The notes beneath the pieces are model-generated. The model ran no database searches and had not been told where the DNA came from. It saw only the letters and a list, made by a program, of their open reading frames with translations. This document shows, piece by piece, positions 18,028 to 27,666 of a stretch of DNA of 64,000 nucleotides. A program made the translations under genes and the position numbers. Position 1 is the stretch's first letter. The number at the start of each line of letters is the position of its first letter. Source of the stretch: Marinomonas fungiae (GTDB lineage Bacteria > Pseudomonadota > Gammaproteobacteria > Pseudomonadales > Marinomonadaceae); NCBI RefSeq assembly GCF_001418205.1, contig NZ_LIQF01000004.1, forward strand, positions 62,001-126,000. The letters are read 5' to 3'.

Positions 18028-18113
18028 CCTTCCCGTTTGCCTGATTTGCGCTGACGTGTCGAAGCTGAGGAACGAAGCAAAGACGTTGCGCAAGCAAATC
18101 AGGTTACGGGAAG
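18028..18113 (-). repeat. Hairpin repeat, copy C
   Basis: Long imperfect inverted repeat: 18028-18051 (CTTCCCGT, CCTGATTTGCGC) with 18088-18113 (GCGCAAGCAAATCAGG, ACGGGAAG), broken by small bulges. The minus strand shares ATTTGCTTGCGC, CTTCGACAC and CGTCAGCGCAAATCA with copy B. It lies between the uvrD stop and the start of the hypothetical gene, so it may also terminate uvrD. Confidence 0.75.
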
Positions 18114-18157
18114 AGGTCACCCACTTACTGTGAATGACCACCTAGCAAAACCCGAAA

Positions 18158-20368
18158 CTACAAAACCTCTAACTTAGCAAACGACAACACCAACCACTTG
18201 GTGCCGGCGTCGTCAAAGTTCACCTGAACGCGAGCCTGTGGGCCTTGGCCTTCGTAGTTCACCACTAAGCCTTCACCAAAGATCGGGTGTTTCACACGGT
18301 CGCCCATGGAGACATTGGTGTCCGGTACGGTATGCCCTTGCAGGATGTTTTGATTCTGACGCTGTAAGGTTGCTGAATAGTCTGGGCGCTGCATGGACAC
18401 TGGGCGAGCCACTTGCGAGCGTAGACGCACTTCTTCCAAACACTCTTGTGGAATCTCGCGAATAAAGCGCGATGGGCTGTTGAAGGATTCCGAGCCATAC
18501 AAACGGCGGGACTCCGCATAGGTGATGTAGAGCTTCTGCATGGCGCGGGTAATACCCACGTAACACAAGCGGCGCTCTTCTTCGAGACGGCCCGGTTCTT
18601 CAAACGACATACGGCTTGGGAAAAGGTTTTCCTCCACACCTGCGAGAAACACTAATGGGAACTCCAAACCTTTGGCGGAGTGCAAGGTCATCAACTGTAC
18701 CGAGTCTTGGTATTCGTCCGCTTGCGCTTCACCCGCGTCTAAGACTGCTTGATCCAAGAATGCCATCATTGGCGAGCTAAATTCTTCGTCGGTTTCAAGC
18801 CAGTTAAAGCCGCTGGCCGCGTTGACCAACTCTTTTAAGTTTTCAACACGGGCTTCGCCCTTCTCGCCTTTTTCCTTTTCGTGATAAGGAATCAGGCCCG
18901 CTTCAGCAATGATCTGATCAAAGATATCGCCCAAACCAAGATCAGGGTTCTGTAAGGTACCCGCCATGCCTTGGATCAACTGCATAAAACCTTTGATAGC
19001 GTTGGCTGCACGGGCTGGCAATAAGCCATGGGTGACGATCTGATCTGCCGCTTGCCACATGGAGCAGCCTTGGTCACGGGCCATTTCTCGGATAGTACCA
19101 ATGCTGCGCTCGCCGATACCACGCGTCGGCACGTTGATCACACGTTCCATGGCGCCGTCGTCGTTTGGATCGATGGCCAAGCGCGCATAGGCCAGAGCAT
19201 TTTTGATCTCTAAACGGTCGTAGAATCTGTGTCCACCGTAAATGCGATAAGCAATCTGTTCCCTAACCAGCACTTCTTCAATCACTCGAGACTGGGCATT
19301 GGAACGATACAAGATCGCCATATCTTTCAAGGCGGTGCCGTCATCGCGCCACTTTTTGATGATTTCAATAATAAAACGTGCTTCGTCTTGCTCATTAAAG
19401 CCTGCGTAGACTGAAATCGGCTCGCCTTCACCGCTGTCGGTCCACAGTTCTTTACCAAGGCGATCGTCGTTGTTGCTGATTAAGCCGTTGGCTGCTTTCA
19501 GGATATGGCCTGTGGAACGGTAGTTTTGTTCTAGACGGATGGTATGTAAGTCTTTGAAGTGCTTAGATAAGTTTTGAATGTTTTCAATCTTCGCACCACG
19601 CCAGCCGTAAATCGACTGGTCGTCATCGCCGACCGCAGTGATAGTGCCAGTCTCGCCGACCATCAAGCGCAGCCAAGCGTATTGAATGGTGTTGGTATCC
19701 TGAAACTCGTCCACCAGTACATGCACAAAACGCTGCTGGTAGTGCTTCAACAATGCCGGTGTGGTAAGCATTAGCTCATGAGCGCGCAGCAATAACTCAC
19801 CAAAGTCGAGCAAGCCATTTTTCTCACAGGCTTCTTCATAGTGGTAATACATCTCGCGCATTCCGCGAGAGAACGGATCATGACTGTCAGGCACATGGGC
19901 GGCGCGGCGACCTTCGTCTTTCTGGGCGTTGATAAACCAACACACTTGCTTCGGTGGCCAGCGGGTTTCGTCGATGTTCATTTCTCGCATGATGCGTTTC
20001 ACCAGACGCTGTTGGTCATCACTGTCCATAATCTGGAAGTTTTCTTTGAGACCCGCATCACGCCAATGGGCGCGCAACAAACGGTGGGCAATACCGTGGA
20101 AGGTGCCGACCCACATGCCTTGCGGTGGCACACCAACCAATTGCTCAATACGCCCCTGCATTTCGCGGGCGGCTTTATTGGTAAAAGTCACCGCCATCAG
20201 GCTGTAAGGAGAGATTTCGTAGGCGTGCATCAACCACGCAATCCGATGCACTAACACGCGGGTTTTGCCGGACCCCGCACCCGCTAGAACAAGGCTGTTT
20301 TGCAACGGTGCTGCGACCGCTTCCCGTTGCTTATCGTTTAAAGCGTCGAGAATAAAAGAAACGTCCAT
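18158..20368 (-). CDS. uvrD: DNA helicase II UvrD
   Basis: Superfamily 1A 3'-to-5' DNA helicase for nucleotide-excision and mismatch repair, 736 residues. The sequence begins MDVSFILDALNDKQREAVAA like the E. coli enzyme. Visible motifs are Walker A AGAGSGKT, VTFTNKAAREM, DEFQDTN, the QxxR-type VGDDDQSIYGWRGA, LEQNYRS and LMTLHSAKGLEFPLVF. It ends in the UvrD-type C-terminal tail (GDRVKHPIFGEG to WLVLSFAKLEVL) that binds RNA polymerase in E. coli. No convincing LexA box is visible upstream, so SOS control is not supported. It is divergent from the small gene at 20537. Confidence 0.97.
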   Translation of the reverse strand: MDVSFILDALNDKQREAVAAPLQNSLVLAGAGSGKTRVLVHRIAWLMHAYEISPYSLMAVTFTNKAAREMQGRIEQLVGVPPQGMWVGTFHGIAHRLLRAHWRDAGLKENFQIMDSDDQQRLVKRIMREMNIDETRWPPKQVCWFINAQKDEGRRAAHVPDSHDPFSRGMREMYYHYEEACEKNGLLDFGELLLRAHELMLTTPALLKHYQQRFVHVLVDEFQDTNTIQYAWLRLMVGETGTITAVGDDDQSIYGWRGAKIENIQNLSKHFKDLHTIRLEQNYRSTGHILKAANGLISNNDDRLGKELWTDSGEGEPISVYAGFNEQDEARFIIEIIKKWRDDGTALKDMAILYRSNAQSRVIEEVLVREQIAYRIYGGHRFYDRLEIKNALAYARLAIDPNDDGAMERVINVPTRGIGERSIGTIREMARDQGCSMWQAADQIVTHGLLPARAANAIKGFMQLIQGMAGTLQNPDLGLGDIFDQIIAEAGLIPYHEKEKGEKGEARVENLKELVNAASGFNWLETDEEFSSPMMAFLDQAVLDAGEAQADEYQDSVQLMTLHSAKGLEFPLVFLAGVEENLFPSRMSFEEPGRLEEERRLCYVGITRAMQKLYITYAESRRLYGSESFNSPSRFIREIPQECLEEVRLRSQVARPVSMQRPDYSATLQRQNQNILQGHTVPDTNVSMGDRVKHPIFGEGLVVNYEGQGPQARVQVNFDDAGTKWLVLSFAKLEVL

Positions 20369-20536
20369 TGGAACCCGCCAATAAAAAATTCATAAAAATT
20401 AGGTTGATTTTTGACCAGCTTTGTTTTTTTCTAACAGCTGAAGTCTTGATGTCTGTCTATTTTGACTTTTTTCACCTGTCGATGACAGTGATGTGTGCAT
20501 TTCTGTCATCCGGAATGGACCTAAGAGGAAAAAACG

Positions 20537-20731
20537 ATGAGTACGCCAGCGGAAATTGTTTCCGAAGTAAAAACGAACTTGTTATACGCTTCCATCAGCC
20601 TTAAAAAAGAGGAAAATGAGCGCAATCAAAAGGAAGACAGCGCACGCATGCTGAAAGCACGTCGGGCCATTGAAGCGTATTTAGAAGAAAAACGCTTACA
20701 TAATGCGATAGCTGACGGCTGGGACGAGTAA
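20537..20731 (+). CDS. Small PA3496-like protein
   Basis: A 64-residue, highly charged, mostly helical protein. Its second half (MLKARRAIEAYLEEKRLHNAIADGWDE in outline: RRAIE, EEKRL, terminal acidic residues) resembles the small PA3496 family annotated as putative envelope-integrity proteins. The similarity is recalled by pattern, so the family call is tentative. AGAGGAAAAAACG precedes the ATG. It is divergent from uvrD. No membrane segment or signal peptide is present, and function is unknown. Confidence 0.6.
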   Translation: MSTPAEIVSEVKTNLLYASISLKKEENERNQKEDSARMLKARRAIEAYLEEKRLHNAIADGWDE

Positions 20732-21002
20732 TCTCCAGCAACTAATTTTAACTGGCAGTCCCTTTGGTCATGCCAATGGGGCTGCTTATCCTCCACAACC
20801 TAGATCTCAGCTAAAGATCTGGGGCAGTGTGTCTTTTGCACCTCTTTTATCTCCCCGCCATTTGTCAACTTTGGTCGCATTTGGGTACAGAATGCCGTTG
20901 TTTTTATAGCGAACAACGCAACTCTGGAGTACCATTACGGCTGGTTTTTTTAACGTTAACGCATAATAAAAACAGTACTTATAACCCTTGCGGGGAGTCA
21001 CC

Positions 21003-22199
21003 ATGTTCGAAAACATTCAAGTTGCACCAGCTGATCCAATTCTCGGCTTAAATGACGCTTATCGTAACGAAACAAACCCAAACAAGATTAACTTGGGCGT
21101 GGGTGTTTACAAAGATGAGCTTGGCGCAACACCTATCCTAAAGTGTGTTAAGCAAGCTGAAGAGCACTTAGTTGCCTCTGAGAAAACGAAAAGCTACTTG
21201 AGCATCGAAGGTACTGAAGCGTACCGTAAAGCAGTGCAAGAATTGCTGTTTGGTGCAGACCACGATGTCATCACGAAACAACGTGCTCACACGGCGCAAT
21301 CTCCAGGTGGTACTGGTGCGTTACGTATTGCGGCTGAGTTTATTAAAAAACATATGCCAGGTGCGACGGTTTGGGTCAGTAACCCAACGTGGGCAAACCA
21401 CCAAGCGATTTTCCAATCAGTTGGCCTAGAAGTGGGCAGCTACGCATACTACGATGCGGCTTCAAAATCATTGGATTTTGAAGCTATGTTAGCAAGCTTG
21501 TCTCAAGTACCAGCGGGTGACGTAGTGCTATTCCACGGTTGCTGCCACAACCCAACAGGTATCGATCCAACTACTGAACAATGGGCGCAACTGGCGAAGC
21601 TTTGCAGCAAACAAGGTTTCTTGCCATTGTTTGACTTCGCTTACCAAGGCTTCGGTGCAGGTTTGGAAGAAGACGCAGCAGGTCTGCGCGTTTTCCTAGA
21701 GCAAGCACAAGAAATGTTGATCGCCAACTCATTCTCGAAAAACTTCGGTTTGTACAACGAGCGTGTGGGCGCCATCACTGTGATCTGTGAAACGGCAGAA
21801 CATGCGGACGCAGCTTTCTCTCAAGTGAAGCGTTGCATCCGTGCGAACTACTCTAACCCACCATCACACGGTGCGGCAGTCGTCACTGAAGTGCTAACTA
21901 ACCCACAGCTACGCAGCTTATGGGAAATGGAACTTCAAGCAATGCGTGCACGTATCCAAGAAATGCGTAGCCTATTTGTGAGCACTCTGCGTGCAAAAGG
22001 CGTTGAGCAAGACTTCTCATTCATTTCACAACAGAACGGTATGTTCTCTTTCTCTGGTCTAAACCCAGATCAGGTAGCGCAACTACGTACTGAATTCGGT
22101 ATCTACATTGTTGGCTCTGGCCGTATCAGCGTTGCGGGTATGACGAAAGACAATATGGAACCACTATGTGAAGCCATTGCGAAGGTTCTTGCGAACTAA
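21003..22199 (+). CDS. aspC: Aspartate/aromatic aminotransferase AspC
   Basis: PLP-dependent class I aminotransferase exchanging aspartate and 2-oxoglutarate, and probably aromatic amino acids; 398 residues. It aligns with E. coli AspC from the first residue ([18 protein letters not shown] against [14 protein letters not shown]). Key motifs are [29 protein letters not shown] (Asn contacting PLP), FDFAYQGF, and SNPPSHGA. The PLP lysine is in [14 protein letters not shown]. The ATG at 21003 has GGGGAG upstream; an in-frame ATG at 20988 is less likely. It is single-gene, with a strong terminator after it. AspC and TyrB types are not reliably separated by eye. Confidence 0.93.
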   Translation: MFENIQVAPADPILGLNDAYRNETNPNKINLGVGVYKDELGATPILKCVKQAEEHLVASEKTKSYLSIEGTEAYRKAVQELLFGADHDVITKQRAHTAQSPGGTGALRIAAEFIKKHMPGATVWVSNPTWANHQAIFQSVGLEVGSYAYYDAASKSLDFEAMLASLSQVPAGDVVLFHGCCHNPTGIDPTTEQWAQLAKLCSKQGFLPLFDFAYQGFGAGLEEDAAGLRVFLEQAQEMLIANSFSKNFGLYNERVGAITVICETAEHADAAFSQVKRCIRANYSNPPSHGAAVVTEVLTNPQLRSLWEMELQAMRARIQEMRSLFVSTLRAKGVEQDFSFISQQNGMFSFSGLNPDQVAQLRTEFGIYIVGSGRISVAGMTKDNMEPLCEAIAKVLAN

Positions 22200-22220
22200 G
22201 CACTGATCGCTTAATAATGA

Positions 22221-22257
22221 AAAGCCAGCTAGGGGCATTCCTTAGCTGGCTTTTTTA
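22221..22257 (+). terminator. Terminator of aspC
   Basis: AAAGCCAGCTA (22221-22231) pairs with TAGCTGGCTTT (22243-22253), and further T residues follow. Confidence 0.92.
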
Positions 22258-22280
22258 TTGCTCAAAACTTGGAGTCCATC

Positions 22281-22919
22281 ATGACCGCTACGTTAATCTA
22301 CTGCTATGACCCTATGTGCAGCTGGTGTTGGGGTTTTCGTCCAACTTGGATTGCTCTGCAAAAAGCTCTAGCGAAGCGTATTGATCGGGAAGAGTTGGTC
22401 ATTCAGCCGATGCTCGGTGGCCTTGCGCCAGACTCTGATGTGCCCATGCCTGAAGCGATGCGTCAAAAGCTTGAAGCCACTTGGCAACATATCGCTAGCG
22501 AATTGGGTACAGAGTTCAACTATGAGTTTTGGCGCAGTACAGAGCCGCGTCGCTCCACCTACCCTGCTAACCGCGCTTGCCTCGTTGCCCGCGATAAAAA
22601 CCTCGAAGTAGAGATGTGTCATGCAATCCAACAGGCCTATTACTTGTCCGCCAAAAACCCATCAGATCTCAATGTGCTAGCGGACTGCGCTGAGCAAATC
22701 GGTCTGAATCGAGAGGGTTTTCTACACAGTATGAACTATGTACAACAACAAGCCTTGCTCGAAAAAGAGGTCGAAAGCGCCCGTAATATCGGCCTTAATT
22801 CCTTTCCTTCCTTAGCTCTGCTGACTGGTGATGAGCTATTACACATCCCGATCAACTACCAAGACCACAAACCCATGTTGGCACTTATTGAACAACGCTT
22901 GAAGCAAGTGAACGATTGA
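22281..22919 (+). CDS. DsbA-family thioredoxin-fold protein
   Basis: Cytoplasmic thioredoxin-fold protein of 212 residues in the DsbA/FrnE-like group. The active site is CSWC in DPMCSWCWGFRP near residue 16, and the helical insertion of this group follows. The cis-Pro loop is near GLNSFPSLAL. No signal peptide precedes the active site, which sets it apart from periplasmic DsbA. Start at ATG 22281 with GGAG six bases before. It is 3' to 3' with the cysteine-desulfurase-like gene, almost without gap (1 base), and its partner is unknown. Confidence 0.8.
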   Translation: MTATLIYCYDPMCSWCWGFRPTWIALQKALAKRIDREELVIQPMLGGLAPDSDVPMPEAMRQKLEATWQHIASELGTEFNYEFWRSTEPRRSTYPANRACLVARDKNLEVEMCHAIQQAYYLSAKNPSDLNVLADCAEQIGLNREGFLHSMNYVQQQALLEKEVESARNIGLNSFPSLALLTGDELLHIPINYQDHKPMLALIEQRLKQVND

Positions 22920-22920
22920 T

Positions 22921-24150
22921 TTATAAAGCTTTATCCAACGCTTCCAACAGCTGTTTCATGTCTTCCTGGCTGGTGTAATGTACAAACGACAAGCGCAGTA
23001 CACCGGTCTTAGGGTCGACACCTAATGCCTCCAGTAAACGCACTGCGTAGAAGTTTCCGGCGCCACAAATAATGCCTTGTTTCACCAGCTTAGTAGCAAG
23101 CTCCTGGGGCGTTTGTTCTGTTCCCAACAGAGACACGGTCGCTGTACGTTTCCTAAAGTCTGATGGCCCCACTAAAGTGAGCTTTGGATGCTGTGACACG
23201 TAATCAAGCAACTGTGGTAATAACGCCGCATCCGCATCCTGTAACAACTTACGCACATTACCTGCTCTGGCACTGATGTCTTTACTGCGCTCGAAGTGAT
23301 GATCGTGTAGACGGTCAAAATAATCGATAACCCCTCTTGCTGCAGCCACTTGAGCATGATCAGGGCCTGCAGGGACAAACCATTTATGACGATACTCGCC
23401 GTTAAAGTAATGGCCTTGATTACCAAGTATCAGCGCCATTTCTTGACGAACCACCATCAATCCTAGGTGAGGGCCGAAAGCTTTGTAGAGAGAGAACAAG
23501 TAGATATCTGCTCCAAGGTCTTTCACATCGGGAAAACCATGGCCTGCATAAGCAACGCCATCGACGACAGTCCACACGCCAGCTGCTTTGGCCTTAGCAC
23601 AGATCTCTTTGACTGGATTGATATACGCCACCACATTGGAGCAGTGCGTAAAGGCCAATAGTTTGGTTTTCTCACTAAAAAGTGTATCCAATTCCTTTGG
23701 ATCTAACTGGCCTGTTACGGTGTCCACGCGCCACTCTTTAATGCTAATCCCACGCTCTTGAAGACGACGCCACACTCCAATATTGGCTTCATGATCTTGA
23801 TTGGTAACGATAATCTCATCGCCAGCCTGCAAAACATGGGCAAAAGCTTGTGCTAAGACATAGGTATTTTGTGAGGTTGAAGGGCCAAGATGAACCTCTT
23901 CAGGTAAGACATTCAGATACCCTGACAAACGATCATGAGATTCATCCATTTGTCGCCCCGCATCCTGCGACACTGGGTGTAGGTGATATGGCTGAATTTT
24001 ATTTTGATGGTAGTAGCGATTGAGGTGAACAATCACCGGTAAACAAGCATAAGAACCGCCGGCATTATCAAAAAACGCCTGACCCGCTAAAGTCGGTTCA
24101 TCAAATGCGGGAAATTGTGATCGTACAAACTGCAAATCCAATGCGGACAT
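22921..24150 (-). CDS. Cysteine desulfurase-like class V aminotransferase-fold protein
   Basis: PLP enzyme of 409 residues in the class V fold. It begins FVRSQFPAFDEPTLAGQAFFDNAGGSYA, typical of the cysteine-desulfurase-like family whose substrate is not settled. DHEANIGVWRRL and DGVAYAGHGFPDVKDLGADIYLFSLYKAFGPHLG contain the PLP-binding Asp and Lys. The C-terminal loop has GIICGAGNFYAVRLLEALG in place of the RAGxHC loop of SufS/CsdA, so the usual catalytic Cys position differs and desulfurase activity is uncertain. It lies next to the MocR gene, same strand, 107 bases downstream. Confidence 0.8.
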   Translation of the reverse strand: MSALDLQFVRSQFPAFDEPTLAGQAFFDNAGGSYACLPVIVHLNRYYHQNKIQPYHLHPVSQDAGRQMDESHDRLSGYLNVLPEEVHLGPSTSQNTYVLAQAFAHVLQAGDEIIVTNQDHEANIGVWRRLQERGISIKEWRVDTVTGQLDPKELDTLFSEKTKLLAFTHCSNVVAYINPVKEICAKAKAAGVWTVVDGVAYAGHGFPDVKDLGADIYLFSLYKAFGPHLGLMVVRQEMALILGNQGHYFNGEYRHKWFVPAGPDHAQVAAARGVIDYFDRLHDHHFERSKDISARAGNVRKLLQDADAALLPQLLDYVSQHPKLTLVGPSDFRKRTATVSLLGTEQTPQELATKLVKQGIICGAGNFYAVRLLEALGVDPKTGVLRLSFVHYTSQEDMKQLLEALDKAL

Positions 24151-24257
24151 CTCGAGTGCCTCCTACCCTGACTTATGTTATTAAGCAGTATAGAAGGACT
24201 CGCGAAAAATGCCCGCACGTACACAGGAAAATCCATTTTAGAGCAAAGTGTTAGCTC

Positions 24258-25880
24258 TTAACCAAAATCGTGGTTAATGAGATCAAGCATTGGATTGTAG
24301 AGGGTTTTGGGGGGCTTCTCAGCCTCACTTTCGGACGCTTTTTCAGTGACTGATGTAAAACTGTTGTCCTGCTCATCTTTCGGCAAAGGCAGGTCTTCTT
24401 CTTTGATCATCACATCCTCCAGCTCAAAATCGCTCGGTTCAAGTAAGAGCCCCGCCTCTTCTTTTACTGGGTTGTCCGTGACCGTCTGTTCGATGTCTTC
24501 TGGAGTAGGTTGTGATGCCACGATAGGCTCCGCCGTCTCTGCAACGGTCAGTACAAATCGAGCCAGCTGCTGCGCTAGTGATTCAATACCTTCGTAGCTA
24601 ACGTTGACCGCGAGCCATTGCTCGGCCTCCGGTTGAGCAGACAAAAAGTAACCTGGCACCACACCATGACGATGTTTTGCCAATAACTGGGTCAGTTGAG
24701 CTTCCGATAATGCCTGATTTAATTGCAGCCACAGTGTTAGCCCCCCTTTGGCGCTGGCAAAACGCACCGTCTCGCCTAACGCGTTTTCAAGAATACTTTT
24801 TGACTTCTCAGCAACCGACCAGATTTGACGCGCGCGACGCATTAGTGAGTTACGTTGTGATGATTGCAAAGCATCCATCAAGGCCTGTTGCTGCGGATCA
24901 CTTAACGCCAGATCTGCACTTAATAAGGCGCCCTCCAAAGCTTGGTATTGACCAGGGAGACACCAAGCAGCGTTTCGATCCACGCCTTTAGACTCTACTC
25001 CGCCGATGTACACCACTTGGTTTTTCTCATCGAGTGATTTGTAAGTCATCAAGGTAGAGGATTTGTACCCTAAATGAGAGGTCATATCCCATTCAATGGC
25101 CGGAACCTCCAGCTGCTGTAGAATCGCTAACCAACGACGCAAGCTCAGGTTAGAGATTTCACTGCCACTTGGGAAAGCAAACTGACTTGGAAACACCACC
25201 ATCTTGATGCTGTCATCCCGTAAACAACGCACTGCTTCGTCCAAATCCACACCACGCTCACCGGCGGCCAATGTATAAACATTGCGCCCTAAGCTGATCA
25301 GCGTTGAGGTCAGACGCGGATCACAGGGCGTGATCACCAACACCGCATCGCTCACTTGGGTAAGTGTCTGTATTGCTTGGGTGTACATGGCAAGAGGCGA
25401 ACGACCTAACCAAATATGCGAGGGATGAACATTGATAGCCACTTTACGTAAGTGCTCACTGACGGCTTCGCGTACAGCTAGATGCCCCTTACCTAATACC
25501 GGAAGATCGGACTCGGAGAGATTTTGTACAGGATTCAGAAATTCATCGCTTTGATCCACCATGGCCGCACGGTGTGATAAGGCCGACCAAGCCATCTTCT
25601 TGCTCAACGGCTCACTAAATTGCGTGACACGATCCCCAGCCAGCAAGTGAGCGTGCTTCACCGTGGGTTTATGACACACGAAATAGCCTGACTTAGGACG
25701 CGACTCGATCCAACCTTCCTCAGCTAAAATTTCGTAACCGTGGATCACGGTATTGAGGCTTAATTCCAGCTGTTTAGCCAGTTTTCGCAGAGACGGCATT
25801 TTGTCCCCAGGGGTCAATGCACCTTGGCTCATTTGCTCTAAAAACCAATCCACTACGCCTTTATATAGAAAGTCCGCCAC
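24258..25880 (-). CDS. MocR-type (GntR plus aminotransferase domain) regulator with acidic tail
   Basis: PLP-binding transcription factor of 540 residues. The N-terminal winged helix-turn-helix (residues 1-70: GALTPGDKMPSLRKLAKQLELSLNTVIHGYE split across the motif) is followed by a class I aminotransferase-like domain to about residue 455. The lysine region reads YIGGVESKGVDRNA, weaker than the usual SFSKTL, so PLP binding needs care. The last 85 residues are acidic and low in complexity (EEAGLLLEPSDFELEDVMI, EEDLPLPKDEQD), unusual for the family, and end in YNPMLDLINHDFG. It is divergent from csdA. Paired 13-bp sites in the shared region suggest it controls itself and csdA. Confidence 0.87.
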   Translation of the reverse strand: MADFLYKGVVDWFLEQMSQGALTPGDKMPSLRKLAKQLELSLNTVIHGYEILAEEGWIESRPKSGYFVCHKPTVKHAHLLAGDRVTQFSEPLSKKMAWSALSHRAAMVDQSDEFLNPVQNLSESDLPVLGKGHLAVREAVSEHLRKVAINVHPSHIWLGRSPLAMYTQAIQTLTQVSDAVLVITPCDPRLTSTLISLGRNVYTLAAGERGVDLDEAVRCLRDDSIKMVVFPSQFAFPSGSEISNLSLRRWLAILQQLEVPAIEWDMTSHLGYKSSTLMTYKSLDEKNQVVYIGGVESKGVDRNAAWCLPGQYQALEGALLSADLALSDPQQQALMDALQSSQRNSLMRRARQIWSVAEKSKSILENALGETVRFASAKGGLTLWLQLNQALSEAQLTQLLAKHRHGVVPGYFLSAQPEAEQWLAVNVSYEGIESLAQQLARFVLTVAETAEPIVASQPTPEDIEQTVTDNPVKEEAGLLLEPSDFELEDVMIKEEDLPLPKDEQDNSFTSVTEKASESEAEKPPKTLYNPMLDLINHDFG

Positions 25881-25887
25881 GGTCTCT

Positions 25888-26005
25888 GTACCTTTAATTT
25901 GGAAATCTTTACATTCTGTATGAACCTTAGCGAATCACGCTGAAATGACAAGTGTTTCACGACTGTTACATGCAATATTACTGAGATTCACTAAATTTAA
26001 GGTAC
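25888..26005. promoter_or_regulatory. Paired 13-bp sites in the mocR-csdA intergenic region
   Basis: GTACCTTTAATTT at 25888-25900 and AAATTTAAGGTAC at 25993-26005 are inverted copies matching 12 of 13 bases. One lies just before the mocR start and the other about 40 bases before csdA. Such placement fits binding sites for the divergent regulator, by inference. Confidence 0.5.
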
Positions 26006-26045
26006 AATTTAGCCCTATTTTCAGACCGTAGTGGACACCTAGCGT

Positions 26046-27263
26046 ATGGCATTTGATGCAAACCGACTTCGAGAGCAATTTCCGATCTTAAAATTGGAGG
26101 CCAATGATCACCCATTGGTGTATCTCGATAACGCCGCCACTACGCAAAAGCCTCAGGCCGTTCTCGATGCCCTCATAGCCTATTACACAACCAGTAATGC
26201 CAATGTCCATCGTGGTGCTCATTATTTAAGTGACCGCGCCACGACGCAGTTTGAGCAGGCTCGAGATCGTGTGGCTCACTTTATCAATGCAGAGCAAGCA
26301 GACCATGTGATCTGGACCAAAGGCACTACTGAGTCCATCAACCTAGTCGCCTATGGCTTGGAATGGTGCTTGAAACCTGACGATGAAATCCTGATTACCA
26401 GCCTTGAGCACCACGCCAATCTCGTACCTTGGCAACAGCTGGCCTTTCGTACAGGTGCCCGTTTGCGGGTTTTACCTCTGACATCAAAAGGCGAATGGGA
26501 GCCGGAATACGAGCGCTATTTTAATGAACATACCCGTATCTTTGCCTGCACCCAGATTTCCAATGCCATTGGTGTGAAAACACCGATCAAAGAGATGCTG
26601 GCTGCTGCCAAAGCGGTGAATGCCTTTACTCTGGTAGATGGCGCGCAAGCGGTTGCTCACTACCCAATTGATGTTCAGGACTTAGATTGCGATTTTTATG
26701 TCTTCTCTGGCCATAAAATGTATGGTCCAACAGGGATCGGCGTGCTGTACGGCAAGCCGCATGCGTTAGAAGTCCTGACTCCAGTGCAAACAGGCGGCGA
26801 GATGGTGCGCCATGTGACTTACAACAGCACCGAATTCAATGTCTTACCGTATCGTTTAGAAGCCGGCACTCCCCATATTGAAGGTGTTATTGGCCTAGCG
26901 GCAGCCTGTGATTTCTTAACCTCACAAGATCGTGAAGAGATGGTCCAATGGGAGCAAAGGCTCGCTCGTTATGTCTACGATGAGCTGAAGTTTAACACCG
27001 CCATTGAAATCTACTCGCCAGCCAGCGATACCACCGTGGTGTCACTCAGCGTACCGGGTATTCATACCATGGACTTAAACGGCTACCTAGACAGCCAAGG
27101 GGTCGCCGTTCGCGCGGGCAGTCACTGTGCTCACCCATTGATGGCACAATTAGGCGTCAGCAGTACCCTGCGCGCATCCTTTGCTTGTTACAATACCCTC
27201 TCGGAAGCCCGCCGCTTCTGTGATGTTTTACTCGAAGCCATTGAGATCCTAGGTGATGACTGA
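26046..27263 (+). CDS. csdA: Cysteine desulfurase CsdA/SufS
   Basis: PLP enzyme removing sulfur from cysteine, 405 residues, group II (SufS/CsdA type). Visible are YLDNAATTQKP, the PLP lysine K224 in FSGHKMYGPTG, and the persulfide-forming C361 in RAGSHCAHPLM. It overlaps the next gene, csdE, by 8 nt, so the two are translationally coupled. There are no sufBCD genes, and a tcdA (csdL) gene lies 2.9 kb away. This points to the CSD system, which in E. coli feeds cyclic t6A formation in tRNA, rather than the SUF iron-sulfur system. The name csdA therefore rests partly on context. Confidence 0.92.
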   Translation: MAFDANRLREQFPILKLEANDHPLVYLDNAATTQKPQAVLDALIAYYTTSNANVHRGAHYLSDRATTQFEQARDRVAHFINAEQADHVIWTKGTTESINLVAYGLEWCLKPDDEILITSLEHHANLVPWQQLAFRTGARLRVLPLTSKGEWEPEYERYFNEHTRIFACTQISNAIGVKTPIKEMLAAAKAVNAFTLVDGAQAVAHYPIDVQDLDCDFYVFSGHKMYGPTGIGVLYGKPHALEVLTPVQTGGEMVRHVTYNSTEFNVLPYRLEAGTPHIEGVIGLAAACDFLTSQDREEMVQWEQRLARYVYDELKFNTAIEIYSPASDTTVVSLSVPGIHTMDLNGYLDSQGVAVRAGSHCAHPLMAQLGVSSTLRASFACYNTLSEARRFCDVLLEAIEILGDD

Positions 27264-27666
27264 TTTAAACTGCGACGCCATTCAAGCACGACTACAAGCC
27301 TGCACCAGCAAAGAAGCGACCTTCAAAGAGTTAGTAAGTCTCAGCAAACAGCTAAAGCGCCTAACCGATGCGGATAAGATCGAAGAGAACAAGGTAAAAG
27401 GCTGTGAAAGCGCCGTTTGGCTGGTTGAGCATCAAAACAATGGCCTTTGCACCTTTCAAGCGGACAGCGACGCCAAACTGATGCGCGGTGTTCTTATGGT
27501 CATCCTGAGCTTAGTAAATGGCCACAGCAAAGCCGAACTACAGCAACGAGACTTAATCGCCGAGCTTAGTGAGTTTAACCTGTCTAGCTACCTCACCAGC
27601 TCGCGTACTAATGGCGTGCTAGGTATTTTAAAGCAGATTCAGGCAAACGATCCCTCCAACCTTTGA
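27256..27666 (+). CDS. csdE: Sulfur acceptor CsdE/SufE
   Basis: Sulfur-transfer partner of the desulfurase, 136 residues. It stimulates the desulfurase by taking the persulfide onto a conserved Cys, here C50 in KVKGCESAVWLV. The rest is the SufE fold (ILSLVNGHSKAEL, then LSSYLTSSRTNGVLGIL). Start at the second of two possible codons (ATG 27256); it shares ATGACTGA with the csdA stop. The AT-rich accessory patch begins immediately afterwards. Confidence 0.92.
   Translation: MTDLNCDAIQARLQACTSKEATFKELVSLSKQLKRLTDADKIEENKVKGCESAVWLVEHQNNGLCTFQADSDAKLMRGVLMVILSLVNGHSKAELQQRDLIAELSEFNLSSYLTSSRTNGVLGILKQIQANDPSNL

Noticed and set aside
17186..18113. Integron cassette with attC sites around the 17.3-18.0 kb gene
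   Set aside because: The hairpins lack the RYYYAAC and GTTRRRY core sites, and no integron integrase is in the window. Treated as inverted repeats of unknown type.
19841..20254. 137-codon open frame opposite uvrD
   Set aside because: uvrD motifs are clear on the other strand; the antisense frame has no ribosome site or recognisable protein.
20369..20536. LexA box before uvrD
   Set aside because: CTGT and ACAG occur (CTGTCGATGACAG) but are separated by 5 bases, not the 8 a LexA site needs.
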